The notes under the pieces: generated by a model
The model's input: the letters and a program-made list of their open reading frames with translations, nothing else
Databases searched by the model: none
What the model was told of the DNA's origin: nothing
Position numbers and translations under genes: made by a program
In this document: positions 34,256 to 43,349 of the stretch, one piece after another
Layout: every line of letters begins with the position of its first letter
Numbering within the stretch: position 1 is the first letter of the stretch
Assembly: GCA_014764485.1 (NCBI GenBank)
Contig: JACXWA010000121.1
Location: 1-50,295, forward strand
DNA length: 50,295 bases
Direction: 5' to 3'
Source of the DNA: Candidatus Sulfomarinibacter kjeldsenii
Lineage (GTDB): Bacteria > Acidobacteriota > Thermoanaerobaculia > Thermoanaerobaculales > Sulfomarinibacteraceae

Positions 34256-34277
34256 CTTCACCGCCTTCTGTTAGAGT
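34248..34277 (+). promoter_or_regulatory. Leaderless-type sigma-70 promoter before accA
   Basis: TTGACT (34248-34253), an 18-base spacer and TAGAGT (34272-34277) end six bases before the accA ATG. The TSS would fall at the start codon, so accA is probably leaderless. No ribosome binding site precedes the ATG. Confidence 0.55.
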
Positions 34278-34283
34278 CCGTGG

Positions 34284-35240
34284 ATGGCGATTCCGACTCC
34301 ACCATTTCTTGAACCTATCGAAGAAATGCGATCTCGCATCATCGAGCTCGAGACTGCAGGCACCTCGAGTTCGACTACCGACGAAGACCTGATTCAGGCA
34401 AGGCGCGAGCTTGCGGCGAGGATCGACATGGTCTTCTCCAATTTGTCGCCTTGGCAGCAATGCCTTCTTGCGCGCCATCCGGAACGGCCATACACCCTGG
34501 CTTACATCCACAGCATTTTCACCGATTTCACCGAGCTGCACGGCGACCGCGCATTTGCTGATGACCCCGCCGTGGTCGCTGGACTTGCTCGTTTCGACGG
34601 CGATCCGGTCATCGTGGTTGGTCACCAGAAGGGCCGGGACACCGCAGAAAAGCTTCGCCGGAATTTCGGTATGCCGCGTCCTGAGGGGTACCGCAAGGCG
34701 CTTCGGATCATGAAGATCGGCGCTCAGTTCCGCCGCCCGATCATCTGCTTTGTTGATACTCCAGGGGCGTACCCGGGGATCGACGCTGAACAGCGGGGAC
34801 AGGCGGAGGCGATCGCCAACAATCTCGTCGAGATGGCCGCCTTCCCGGTACCAATCATCGTCATTGTGACCGGTGAAGGGGGTTCCGGCGGGGCCCTCGC
34901 CCTGGGGATCGGCGACCGGGTGTTGATGTTGGAGCATGCGATCTATTCAGTCATCTCGCCCGAGGGATGTGCTGCCATTTTATGGAAGGACCAGGCTCGG
35001 GCGGAGGATGCGGCGCGTGCGCTTCGGTTGACCGCCAAAGACCTCAGAAAATTCAACATTATTGACGAGATCATCCCCGAGCCTTCCGGAGGCGCCCACA
35101 TGGACCCGGGCACGATGGCGGAGTCAATATCGGCTGCAATCCGCCGTAATCTCAAGCCCTTGCGCAAGCTCAAGGCAGACTCGCTGGTCACGCGGCGTTA
35201 CAAAAAGTTCCGGTCGATGGGCGTCTTCACCGACCGCTGA
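34284..35240 (+). CDS. accA: Acetyl-CoA carboxylase carboxyltransferase subunit alpha
   Basis: Transfers carboxyl from carboxybiotin to acetyl-CoA together with AccD, giving malonyl-CoA for fatty acid synthesis. The N-terminal region starts MAIPTPPFLEPIEEMRSRI and has DFTELHGDRAFADDPAVVAGLA, then GHQKGRDTAEKLRRNFGMP and FVDTPGAYPGIDAEQRGQ. It continues with GEGGSGGALALGIGDRV and SPEGCAAILWKD. Length is 318 residues. It lies 28 bp after gpmI. Confidence 0.97.
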   Translation: MAIPTPPFLEPIEEMRSRIIELETAGTSSSTTDEDLIQARRELAARIDMVFSNLSPWQQCLLARHPERPYTLAYIHSIFTDFTELHGDRAFADDPAVVAGLARFDGDPVIVVGHQKGRDTAEKLRRNFGMPRPEGYRKALRIMKIGAQFRRPIICFVDTPGAYPGIDAEQRGQAEAIANNLVEMAAFPVPIIVIVTGEGGSGGALALGIGDRVLMLEHAIYSVISPEGCAAILWKDQARAEDAARALRLTAKDLRKFNIIDEIIPEPSGGAHMDPGTMAESISAAIRRNLKPLRKLKADSLVTRRYKKFRSMGVFTDR

Positions 35241-35409
35241 CCGACCATTCCCATGTCCATTCGCGCCCATCTGGCCCGCGGCACACCCGGTCTCCCGGCG
35301 CTGACAGGCAATCCCGGAAGTTCTTCGGCCCGGCGACGAAAGATGGTGAGATTCGCCCGCTCATGCCGTATTGTGGCGTCATGGCCCATTTGATTGAAGG
35401 GGCGCCGAG

Positions 35410-37362
35410 ATGAGTGAGTCGTCGAGAAACTGGATTCGGCGCCTCACAACCGCTGCAATGTTGCTGATACTTGTCGCTTTGGCGGTAACGGTCAGTCAAC
35501 GTTTTCGGAAATTCCGGACCCCGGTAACGGAGGTCAGTCGTGGAGACGTCGAAAGCGGCGGCGGCGACCGCGCGATCGGCGTCTACACCGGTTTTGAATA
35601 CGTCGAAAGAGTTGCGGGGAAACTGATATTCGAGTTGATGTCCAAGCGCACACTTGGGCTTTCTTCAGGTTGGCACGAGATCGAAGGAGTAAGGCTGCAG
35701 TTTTATCGAGATGGGGGACCTGGGCCGGTTTTGATCGCGGATGGCGCGAGCTTCAACATCCAGACTCGGGATGCGCGGCTTGAAGGTGGCGTTCGGATCG
35801 AAATGCCGAATGGCGCTGTATTGACGACCGACGCCGGGAGATTCGAGGCCAGCTCTCGACGTTTTACCGCCAACTCGGATGTCTATTTTTTCTCCGGCGC
35901 CAGCTTCGGGCGAGCTCGGAACGCGGCGTACGACCTCGAACGCGATGAAGTGATTCTGTCCGAAGGCGTGGTTTTGACTGCCGATGATGGCACCACCCTG
36001 TCGGCTCCATCTGCCGTTTATCAGAGATCGAAGCAGACGATCTTGTTTCGGGATGGCGGTCGAGTTCAGCTGAGAGACGCTGAAGTCAAAGCTCCGAAAA
36101 TGACGGTCGTCCTTGAAGAGAACGATGGCCCGCCCATCAGAATCGACCTTGCTGGCGGCGTTGAGGCACGGGTTGGAGGATTGTCGGAGGGGGGTTGGGT
36201 CGAAGCCCAAATGGAAAGAGCCATTGCGGAGCGCGATGCCAGGGGCCGATGGCAAATCGACGCCACCACTTCCGGGCCATGGGTCACGATCCGGTTTAGA
36301 GGTGGCGAAGGCTATTTCGAGCGAACCCTTCGGACCTGGATCCTGCGTGCCGTAATCAGCGATAACGGTATTCTCAACCTTCGCGCCGAGAAGGGCGTAT
36401 GCATTCACGAGATTCCGGCCGAGGGGCCTCCGAGGTGGGGTGAGGCCGAGGAGGCCCGTGTTTGGTTCTCAGATGGTCAGGCAACCGACGTAGAACTTTT
36501 TCAGGACGTTGTACTTCGTGCTGGTGACCTCGAGGGCCGAGGCTATCGTGCACGCCTCTCGCCACAGGCCGGATTGACGATGCTACACGGAGATCCTACA
36601 GGGCCGGAGAGGGTCCTGCTGCTGAACGAACGGGGCCGCGTGAGCTGTGACAGGGCGCAGATATTCAATCAAGATGGACGGGCGGAAGCCCGCGGCAACG
36701 TTCAAGGCTCCATCTCGGACGTGTCGATCATGAAAAACGTCGGAAATGATTCGTCGGATGATCCAGCCCACTTTGCCGCTGAAGTCTTAGAGGTCAGTGG
36801 CGAAGGCGCTGTCTATCATCTCCGCGAGAACACGAGGTTCTGGCAAGGGCATCGTCTCCTTCTTGCCGACGATGTTGTGTACCAGCACGAGCTGACCACT
36901 GTTCGCGCCGCCGGGCACGTCAGAACAACTCTCCCCGCCTCACATCTCGAACTCGAGGGTAGCCCGGAGGAAGATGTGGTGGTTGTCGCGAGATCCCTGG
37001 ACTTCAGTCAGGCGACTGGCGAGGCAATCTACCGCGGGAACGTTCGCTACAGCGATCCCAAGCACACGCTGGCTGCGGCGGAATTGACGGTTTTCTTCGA
37101 CGAAAACAATGAGGTTACGGCGGTGGAAGCCATCGGGGCGGTAGAGCTGGTCGAGTTGGAGACCGGGCGCCGAATGACCGGTCAGCGGGCCCGACGCGAG
37201 GTCGCAACGCAGGCCGTGACCATCACCGGCAACCCGGTGCGTCTCTCCGATGATGCGGGCAACGTGGTCTCGGGGTCTTCGTTGACCTGGAATCAGGCCG
37301 ATGGTACCGTCGCGGTCGCCGGAGGCACCGAGACAATTTACTACCCCGAGGAGACCCCCTGA
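35410..37362 (+). CDS. LptC/LptA-type LPS export protein, fused or extended
   Basis: An N-terminal membrane anchor (about residues 8-29) is followed by a region resembling LptC (about 60-220; [41 protein letters not shown]). The C-terminal part resembles OstA/LptA repeats (about 500-650; [42 protein letters not shown]). This suggests one 650-residue protein carrying both the anchor and periplasmic bridge functions that normally lie in LptC and LptA. It is immediately followed by lptB (stop and start overlap), which supports an LPS-transport role. The exact split of domains needs structure prediction. Confidence 0.82.
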   Translation: MSESSRNWIRRLTTAAMLLILVALAVTVSQRFRKFRTPVTEVSRGDVESGGGDRAIGVYTGFEYVERVAGKLIFELMSKRTLGLSSGWHEIEGVRLQFYRDGGPGPVLIADGASFNIQTRDARLEGGVRIEMPNGAVLTTDAGRFEASSRRFTANSDVYFFSGASFGRARNAAYDLERDEVILSEGVVLTADDGTTLSAPSAVYQRSKQTILFRDGGRVQLRDAEVKAPKMTVVLEENDGPPIRIDLAGGVEARVGGLSEGGWVEAQMERAIAERDARGRWQIDATTSGPWVTIRFRGGEGYFERTLRTWILRAVISDNGILNLRAEKGVCIHEIPAEGPPRWGEAEEARVWFSDGQATDVELFQDVVLRAGDLEGRGYRARLSPQAGLTMLHGDPTGPERVLLLNERGRVSCDRAQIFNQDGRAEARGNVQGSISDVSIMKNVGNDSSDDPAHFAAEVLEVSGEGAVYHLRENTRFWQGHRLLLADDVVYQHELTTVRAAGHVRTTLPASHLELEGSPEEDVVVVARSLDFSQATGEAIYRGNVRYSDPKHTLAAAELTVFFDENNEVTAVEAIGAVELVELETGRRMTGQRARREVATQAVTITGNPVRLSDDAGNVVSGSSLTWNQADGTVAVAGGTETIYYPEETP

Positions 37363-38093
37363 GCCCCAAAGCCCTCGATCTCGTAGCACAGGGCCTGCGC
37401 AAGGCCTACAGACGCCGCTGGGTCGTGGATGGAATTACACTTGGGATCGCACCGGGGGAGATCGTCGGTCTCCTGGGTCCGAACGGGGCGGGAAAGACCA
37501 CCACGTTCTACATGATGGTCGGACTCGTTCAACCAAACGAAGGACGGGTCATTCTCGGCGACCGCGACATCACTTCCGAACCGATGTATCGGCGCGCCCG
37601 AATGGGTGTCGCCTACCTCGCCCAGGAACCCAGCTCATTCAAGCACCTCTCGGTAGAAGACAATATCTGGCTGATTTTGGAAGCGCTGGGTGTCGAAACG
37701 CGGGAGGCGCACGAAAGAATCGATCGCCTGTTGGAGGACTTCGGTTTGGGCGATCTACGGACACAGCGCGCTGAGACTCTGTCGGGCGGTGAGAGGCGCC
37801 GGCTCGAGGTGGCCCGCGCTCTCGCAACCGAACCAACCTTTATTTTGCTGGACGAACCCTTCGCAGGCATCGACCCGTTGGCGGTTCTCGACCTGCAGCG
37901 AATCATACGTCGTCTTAAATCACTGGGAATAGGTGTTTTAATCACAGACCATAACGTTCGAGAAACGTTGAAGATCACCGATCGCGCCTATATAATCAAA
38001 GACGGCAAGATTTTTGCTACAGGTGACCCTGTCGATCTATCGGAAAACCGGGACGTGCGGCGGATTTACCTCGGCGAGGACTTCACGCTCTGA
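37359..38093 (+). CDS. lptB: LPS export ABC transporter ATPase
   Basis: An ABC ATPase that powers LPS extraction from the inner membrane with LptFG and LptC. Walker A GPNGAGKT (about 40-47), Q-loop [14 protein letters not shown], signature [15 protein letters not shown] and Walker [14 protein letters not shown] are present; the end [12 protein letters not shown] matches LptB. No ATG, GTG or TTG includes the conserved N-terminal [19 protein letters not shown]. The only start that does is CTG at 37359, overlapping the preceding stop as CTGA with GAGGAG five bases upstream (37348-37353). A GTG at 37425 would remove this strand. Confidence 0.93.
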   Translation: MSPKALDLVAQGLRKAYRRRWVVDGITLGIAPGEIVGLLGPNGAGKTTTFYMMVGLVQPNEGRVILGDRDITSEPMYRRARMGVAYLAQEPSSFKHLSVEDNIWLILEALGVETREAHERIDRLLEDFGLGDLRTQRAETLSGGERRRLEVARALATEPTFILLDEPFAGIDPLAVLDLQRIIRRLKSLGIGVLITDHNVRETLKITDRAYIIKDGKIFATGDPVDLSENRDVRRIYLGEDFTL

Positions 38094-38177
38094 GTTTGCT
38101 GAGCGGCCGCTGTGCCATCGATGAGCCGGTTCCGAACCAAAGATATTCGGGGAGCAACTTGAGGATCCAAGCGACAT

Positions 38178-39683
38178 ATGGCTCTTGAACAAAAACTCAG
38201 ACTGAAGCTCGCTCAGCGATTGGTGATGACGCCATCGCTGCAGCAGGCGATCAAGCTGCTTCAGCTTTCGCGTCTCGAACTCGAGGAGACCCTGGCCCAG
38301 GAGATCCTGGAAAACCCATTGCTCGACGTCGAGGAGTCGCCCGAGGAAGTTACACCCGAGACCGAGGTGGAGAACGATCCCACGGCAGAGGGAGGCGCGG
38401 AGCAGGCGCCAGTCGAGGCCGCCCCTGAGGACGATCCGCTTCCATCGGCCGAAGAGACGTACGAGGACATCGACGTTGAGGCCTTTTTTGCCGACTATTT
38501 GGGCAACGGCCGGGTGGAGGGCCCATCGATGGCGGCGCCCTCGCTCGAGCAGGACAACCGGCTCGAAAATGTGGTGTCCGCCTCCGGCGGCCTTTCCGAG
38601 CATCTCCAATGGCAGCTCCATCTTCTCGATGTCGACCCTGGAATTATCGATGTCTGCGAGTTCATCATCGGCAACCTCGACGAAGATGGCTTCCTCCGAG
38701 CAAATGACGAGGAGATCATTCGCGGGACCGGATGTGATGGCGCCCGCGTGGTTGAAGCGCTGGCAGTCGTGCGGTCTCTCGATCCGCCCGGGATCGCCGC
38801 GGCGAGCCTTCAGGAGAGCTTGGTCGCACAGCTCGAGCACCTGATGATGGATTCGGTCGAGAATGGTGATGAGGCGCTTCTCCACCAAGCCCATCTGGTG
38901 ATCACCGAGCACTGGGACGAACTCTTACATCAGAAATGGGAAGCGCTTGCCAACACCCTTGGATACGTGGAACTGGCCGAGATCAAGCCGGTTCTCGACG
39001 TGATCCAGGGACTCGAGTTGAAGCCTGGACGGATCTTCCGACAGGACAACAACCAATACATAGAACCGGATGTCTACGTTCGCAAACTGGAAGAGGAATA
39101 CACAATCACCCTCAACGATGATGGCCTACCGAGGTTACGAATCAACTCGCGCTATCAGCGCATGCTCGAGGGAAAAGACCTCGATCCTAAGGCCAATGAG
39201 TTTCTCCGCGACAAGATGCGTTCAGCGATGTGGCTCATGAAGAGCATCGATCAGCGCCAACGCACCATATACAAGGTTGCGCAGAGCATCGTTTCTTTTC
39301 AGAAGGACTTCCTTGATCACGGAATCGAGCACCTGCGCCCGATGGTCTTGAGGCAAGTGGCAGAGGACATCGGCATGCACGAATCGACTATCTCAAGGGT
39401 TGTCAGCAACAAGTTCATGTACACCCCACGCGGTCTGTTTCCAATGAAATATTTCTTTCACTCAGGTGTGGACTCCGCGCGTGGCGAGAACGTTTCATCG
39501 ATGGTGGTCAAAGAGCGGATACGGAAGGTTGTCGAGGCCGAAGACCCGGCTCGGCCCCTGTCAGACTCGAAAATCATGAGATTGCTTCAAAAAGAGGGAA
39601 TCCGACTTGCACGGCGAACTGTTGCGAAGTATCGGGAAGAGATGATGATTCCCTCATCCGATAAGCGAAAAAAGGTTTTTTAG
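38178..39683 (+). CDS. rpoN: RNA polymerase sigma-54 factor
   Basis: Directs RNA polymerase to -24/-12 promoters and needs an AAA+ activator. Region I (LRLKLAQRLVMTPSLQQAIKLLQLS) is glutamine- and leucine-rich. An acidic linker (about 50-100) follows, then a core-binding domain. The DNA-binding part has QSIVSFQKDFLDHG, VAEDIGMHESTISRVVSNKFM and the RpoN box near ARRTVAKYREEM. Length is 501 residues. The next genes (hpf, ptsN, hprK, rapZ) are typical neighbours. A likely partner activator is encoded at 5.5 kb. Confidence 0.97.
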   Translation: MALEQKLRLKLAQRLVMTPSLQQAIKLLQLSRLELEETLAQEILENPLLDVEESPEEVTPETEVENDPTAEGGAEQAPVEAAPEDDPLPSAEETYEDIDVEAFFADYLGNGRVEGPSMAAPSLEQDNRLENVVSASGGLSEHLQWQLHLLDVDPGIIDVCEFIIGNLDEDGFLRANDEEIIRGTGCDGARVVEALAVVRSLDPPGIAAASLQESLVAQLEHLMMDSVENGDEALLHQAHLVITEHWDELLHQKWEALANTLGYVELAEIKPVLDVIQGLELKPGRIFRQDNNQYIEPDVYVRKLEEEYTITLNDDGLPRLRINSRYQRMLEGKDLDPKANEFLRDKMRSAMWLMKSIDQRQRTIYKVAQSIVSFQKDFLDHGIEHLRPMVLRQVAEDIGMHESTISRVVSNKFMYTPRGLFPMKYFFHSGVDSARGENVSSMVVKERIRKVVEAEDPARPLSDSKIMRLLQKEGIRLARRTVAKYREEMMIPSSDKRKKVF

Positions 39684-39693
39684 GGAGAGCACA

Positions 39694-40242
39694 ATGAAAG
39701 TCGAGTACATCGCCCGCAAGGTCACCCTCACCGACCAGGCGCGACAGGTTGCGGAGAAAAAGCTGGCGAAGGTCAAGAAGTTCTTCAACGACATTCTCGA
39801 TGTACGGGTCGAGGTGGAATTGGAACGGCACCTTCATGTGGTTGATATCTCAGTGAGAGGCAAGGATTTCGTGGTCCAATCGACGGCGCAAAATAAGGAC
39901 GTGATGGCCGCGATTCAGGAGGCGGTAGATAAGCTTGAGATCCAGGCGCGACGGGCCAAAACGCGTTTGAAAGACCACAAAAAACGAGCAGGTTCCGAGG
40001 CCAAGACAGATCAGGGTTGGGCAGTCGACGTGCTCGAGCGTGACTCGATCGCTTCCGGCGAGCCGCGCATTGTCGAACGCAGCAGCATCCCGATCAAACC
40101 GATGTCGATCGAAGAGGCCGTCCTTCAACTCGACGATTCAAGCCAGGGTTTTTTGGTCTTCAGAAACTCGTCGAACGATCGAATCAACGTTCTGTATCGA
40201 CGGCAGGACAAAAACCTGGGGTTGATCACGCCCGAGTTCTGA
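39694..40242 (+). CDS. hpf: Long-form ribosome hibernation promoting factor
   Basis: Inactivates ribosomes by dimerising 70S into 100S particles. Residues about 1-100 are the RaiA-type domain (VEYIARKVTLTDQARQVAEKKLAKVKKFF; ERHLHVVDISVRGKDFVVQS). A linker (about 100-125) leads to the C-terminal dimerisation domain (KPMSIEEAVLQLDDSSQGFLVFRN, INVLYRRQDKNLGLI), so this is the long form. It follows rpoN by 10 bp and overlaps ptsN by one base (TGATG). Confidence 0.96.
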   Translation: MKVEYIARKVTLTDQARQVAEKKLAKVKKFFNDILDVRVEVELERHLHVVDISVRGKDFVVQSTAQNKDVMAAIQEAVDKLEIQARRAKTRLKDHKKRAGSEAKTDQGWAVDVLERDSIASGEPRIVERSSIPIKPMSIEEAVLQLDDSSQGFLVFRNSSNDRINVLYRRQDKNLGLITPEF

Positions 40243-40706
40243 TGAAAATCCACAAGCTCATCAATCCCGAAAATATTTATCTCGATCTGGAGGGGTCCGA
40301 GGTGAAGTCTGCGTTGGCCGCAGTGGCGGATGTATTCTCACCTGGCCTCGAGCTCGAGCCGGAGCGTGTGGTCGAGGCTCTTGTCGAACGCGAAGAGCTT
40401 GGATCGACGTCAGTGGGGGAGGGTTTCGCAATCCCTCATTGCAAGACTCAGGGGCTCGCTCAAATCGCGATAGCGCTCGCGAGGTTTCGGGACGGAATCG
40501 AGTTCGGCGGTACGGGCCACGATCCGGTCCGCTTCGTGTTCGTCGTTTTGTCTCCACCCGATCAGCCGGCTGCCCACCTTCAGGTGCTGTCACAGATTGC
40601 GAGGGTTCTGAAGCGGCGCGAACTCCGTTCCGAGCTGTTGACCGCGGCTGACGAATCCGAGGTCGTCAGGGCCATATGTCGCGTCGCCGAGGAGGAGGGT
40701 CTGTGA
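40242..40706 (+). CDS. ptsN: PTS IIA-like nitrogen regulatory protein
   Basis: A 154-residue EIIA(Ntr) domain. The phosphorylated histidine is H66 in GEGFAIPHCKT. It accepts phosphate from HPr and regulates other proteins rather than transporting sugar. Other conserved parts are SVGEGFAIPH and RFVFVVLSPPDQPAAHLQVLSQIA. The start overlaps hpf and the stop overlaps hprK (GTGA), so the three are co-translated. Confidence 0.95.
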   Translation: MKIHKLINPENIYLDLEGSEVKSALAAVADVFSPGLELEPERVVEALVEREELGSTSVGEGFAIPHCKTQGLAQIAIALARFRDGIEFGGTGHDPVRFVFVVLSPPDQPAAHLQVLSQIARVLKRRELRSELLTAADESEVVRAICRVAEEEGL

Positions 40707-41689
40707 CCGCCCCAGAGCCGATCCTTGTGGAACGGCTGTTGGTCGAACGTCAGCTTGCGCCGCTCAAGTTCGAGGTCGTTGCCGGCGTCGAAGGTCTCGA
40801 AAAACTCCGAATTTCGAACCCGAGGATCCAGAAACCTAGCCTTGCGCTCGCTGGATATCTGCCATCGGTGAAACCGGGGCGCGTGCAAATACTCGGCGAG
40901 TCAGAGTACGACTTTCTTCGCACGTTCCCGGCCGACGAAGCAGAGAAACGTCTTCAGCAATTAATGGAACTCGATATCCCCTGTGTCGTGTCGACCAAGG
41001 GCACACGGCCTCCAGAGGCGGTGCTGGCCGCGGCGGACGCGGCGGGTGTTCCGTTGATGGTGACACCGGTTCAAACCTCAGACGCCATCGAAACAATCTC
41101 GGATTTCCTCGAGGATGTCCTCGCACCGCGTATCCAGTTGCACGGCGTATTGATCGATGTCTTCTCGCTTGGAACTTTGATAGTCGGAGATCCGGGAATC
41201 GGCAAAAGCGAGTGCGCGCTTGAATTGGTCTACCGAGGTCATCGGTTGGTTGCCGACGACACCGTTGTGGTCCGCCGAATCCACCATCGAGGCCTGCTCG
41301 GAACCCCTCATGAGTTGCTCGAAAACTACCTCGAACTTCGTGGCGTCGGCATCATCGATGTCCGTAAGCACTTTGGAATGACGGCGACTTCGCCTTCGGT
41401 CTCTGTGTCCCTGGTCATCCAGCTCACCAAGCTGACTCCTGAAGCGCGAGAAATGGAGCAGAAGTGGCGGGAGCAGATGATGGAACGGCCCAGCGCATGG
41501 ACTTCGACGGAAGAGATTCTGGGTGTCGACATACCGAAATACACCATGGTGGTTGCACCTGGCCGTGACCTTGCAATCATGGTCGAGACCGCCGTGCGCA
41601 AGTGCCTCCTGGCGCAACGAGGTATTGAAGATGAGCGCGGATTCCTGGAGAGCGTCAACCTGATCGCGCAGGGGGCCGACGATGAATGA
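40703..41689 (+). CDS. hprK: HPr kinase/phosphorylase
   Basis: Phosphorylates and dephosphorylates Ser46 of HPr. The 328-residue protein has an N-terminal regulatory domain (about 1-130) and a C-terminal P-loop kinase: Walker A GDPGIGKSECALEL (about 162-169), then VADDTVVVRR and LELRGVGIIDVRKHFG. The GTG at 40703 overlaps the ptsN stop and has GGAGGAGG upstream; a longer start at 40676 runs into ptsN. HPr at 43.1 kb keeps Ser46. Confidence 0.95.
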   Translation: MTAPEPILVERLLVERQLAPLKFEVVAGVEGLEKLRISNPRIQKPSLALAGYLPSVKPGRVQILGESEYDFLRTFPADEAEKRLQQLMELDIPCVVSTKGTRPPEAVLAAADAAGVPLMVTPVQTSDAIETISDFLEDVLAPRIQLHGVLIDVFSLGTLIVGDPGIGKSECALELVYRGHRLVADDTVVVRRIHHRGLLGTPHELLENYLELRGVGIIDVRKHFGMTATSPSVSVSLVIQLTKLTPEAREMEQKWREQMMERPSAWTSTEEILGVDIPKYTMVVAPGRDLAIMVETAVRKCLLAQRGIEDERGFLESVNLIAQGADDE

Positions 41690-42566
41690 AGCTGACAACA
41701 GACAGCCGTTTAGCGGACCATTTGTTATCACCGGACTCTCCGGTGCTGGGAAGTCGGTGCTCAGTCGTAGCCTCGAGGATATCGGCTATGTCTGTGTCGA
41801 CAATATCCCTCTGGAGCTGGTGCCTCGTCTTTTCGAACGGACTGACGGAGAAATGGACCGTCTGGTTGTGGTCCTCGATATCCGGACCCAGGGGATGATC
41901 CAGCGCTTTCCGGAGTTCTTTCGGGAACTCAAGGAGAAGATCCAGACCCTTCGTCTGATATTTGTCGAAGCATCGCCCCAGGTGCTCCTGCGCAGGTTTT
42001 CTGTCGCGCGGCGTCCACATCCCCTCCGAGACCTCAGCCTCGAGCAGGCGATCACTGAAGAACGCAATGGACTCGAGGGGGTCCGCAACCTCGCGGACAT
42101 CATTTTCGAAACCTCGGAGCTGTCTCCGCACGATCTGAGACGGCAGGTGCTGGCCCTGGCTGGTGGGGAAGGAGACGGGCCAACGATGACGTTGGAGGTC
42201 CAGAGCTTCTCATACCAACAGGGAGTTCCGGCTACCGCGAGCCTCGTTTTCGATGTTCGATTCCTCCCCAATCCGTTCTTTGAGGCGGAGCTTCGCGCCT
42301 TTTCTGGAGATGATCAACCTGTTGCGGACTGGCTTCGCGCGTTCCCGGAGGTGGATCAAGCGGTCGATCGGATCATGGACCTGATATCGTACCTCCTGCC
42401 AAGGTACGCCGCGGAGTTGAAAACCAACCTCGGCGTGGCACTGGGATGTACGGGTGGACGTCATCGCTCGGTTTACGTAGCCAGCCGAGTGGCAGAGGCT
42501 TTGAAAAAGCTCGGTCATGAGGTCGTCGTTCACCATCGTGACAAAGAGCGCTGGAGGTACTCATGA
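41682..42566 (+). CDS. rapZ: RapZ/YvcJ family nucleotide-binding adaptor
   Basis: Nucleotide-binding protein; in E. coli RapZ guides RNase E to the small RNA GlmZ and so controls glucosamine-6-phosphate synthesis. Walker A GLSGAGKS is at residues 18-25, followed by EDIGYVCVDNIPLELVP, FVEASPQVLLRRF and the C-terminal GCTGGRHRSVYVASRVAEAL. Length is 294 residues. Partners such as GlmZ are not seen here, so the role is by homology. It overlaps hprK by 8 bp. Confidence 0.95.
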   Translation: MNEADNRQPFSGPFVITGLSGAGKSVLSRSLEDIGYVCVDNIPLELVPRLFERTDGEMDRLVVVLDIRTQGMIQRFPEFFRELKEKIQTLRLIFVEASPQVLLRRFSVARRPHPLRDLSLEQAITEERNGLEGVRNLADIIFETSELSPHDLRRQVLALAGGEGDGPTMTLEVQSFSYQQGVPATASLVFDVRFLPNPFFEAELRAFSGDDQPVADWLRAFPEVDQAVDRIMDLISYLLPRYAAELKTNLGVALGCTGGRHRSVYVASRVAEALKKLGHEVVVHHRDKERWRYS

Positions 42567-42985
42567 TCCCGGTCCTCATTCTGACCCACGGGAACCTGGC
42601 GTCGGAGTTGCTGCAGGCTGCACAGACTATCGACCCGAGCCTGAGTGGACATGCTGCATCGATGTCGTTGCCGTGGGACATCGACTCCGATGAGGCATCC
42701 CGTTCTCTGAAGAAGCAACTCCGTGAACTCGATCAGGGGGAGGGAACTCTGATCTTGACCGACATGTTTGGCGGCACCGCTACCAACCTTGCGCTGCCTT
42801 TTCTCGAGCCCGAAAAGGTCGAGATCGTGACCGGCGTCAATCTGCCGATGCTTGTCAAGCTCGGTTCACTCCAGGGTCGCACGATGTCCCTCGAGGAGCT
42901 CGCGACAGGTCTCACTGCTGCCGGCCAGAAGAGCATTCGGGTAGCGAGCGAGTTCCTGCACGCCAGAGCTTCGAACGCGGGGTAA
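42563..42985 (+). CDS. PTS EIIA(Man)-family protein
   Basis: A 140-residue mannose-type EIIA domain. Phospho-histidine is H9 in LTHGNLASELLQA; GTLILTDMFGGTATNLAL and VTGVNLPMLVKLGS are family motifs. No EIIB, EIIC or EIID genes are near, so it is likely a regulatory phosphate acceptor. It overlaps rapZ by four bases (ATGA). Confidence 0.93.
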   Translation: MIPVLILTHGNLASELLQAAQTIDPSLSGHAASMSLPWDIDSDEASRSLKKQLRELDQGEGTLILTDMFGGTATNLALPFLEPEKVEIVTGVNLPMLVKLGSLQGRTMSLEELATGLTAAGQKSIRVASEFLHARASNAG

Positions 42986-43079
42986 CGCCCGGATATCAAC
43001 AGCTACAATAGAGGGACCGACCCAGCTTGATCTCCCGACCTCGATGAGATCTTCTGCTTCCGGAAGCGAGGAACACTGA

Positions 43080-43349
43080 ATGACCACAGAGCAGGTGATG
43101 ATAACCAACAAACTCGGGCTGCATGCCCGCGCCGCAGCCAAACTCGTACACACCGCGAGTGCGTACGAGGCTGAGATCTATGTGGGTACCGAGCACGAGG
43201 AGGTCAATGCCAAATCGATCCTCGGAATTCTCACCCTCGCCGCCACCAAAGGAACCCCTCTCAATGTCCGTGCGGAAGGATCGGACGAGGCGGAGGCGGT
43301 TCGGGCGATCGTGCAGCTCTTTGCCGACAAGTTCGGAGAAGAGCAGTGA
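43080..43349 (+). CDS. ptsH: Phosphocarrier protein HPr
   Basis: An 89-residue HPr with His15 (NKLGLHARAAAK) for phosphotransfer from EI and Ser46 (VNAKSILGILTLAATKG) for HPr kinase. Both regulatory residues are intact, consistent with hprK in the same cluster. The 94-base gap before it contains TACAAT at 43004-43009 without a clear -35. The stop overlaps ptsI (GTGA). Confidence 0.97.
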   Translation: MTTEQVMITNKLGLHARAAAKLVHTASAYEAEIYVGTEHEEVNAKSILGILTLAATKGTPLNVRAEGSDEAEAVRAIVQLFADKFGEEQ

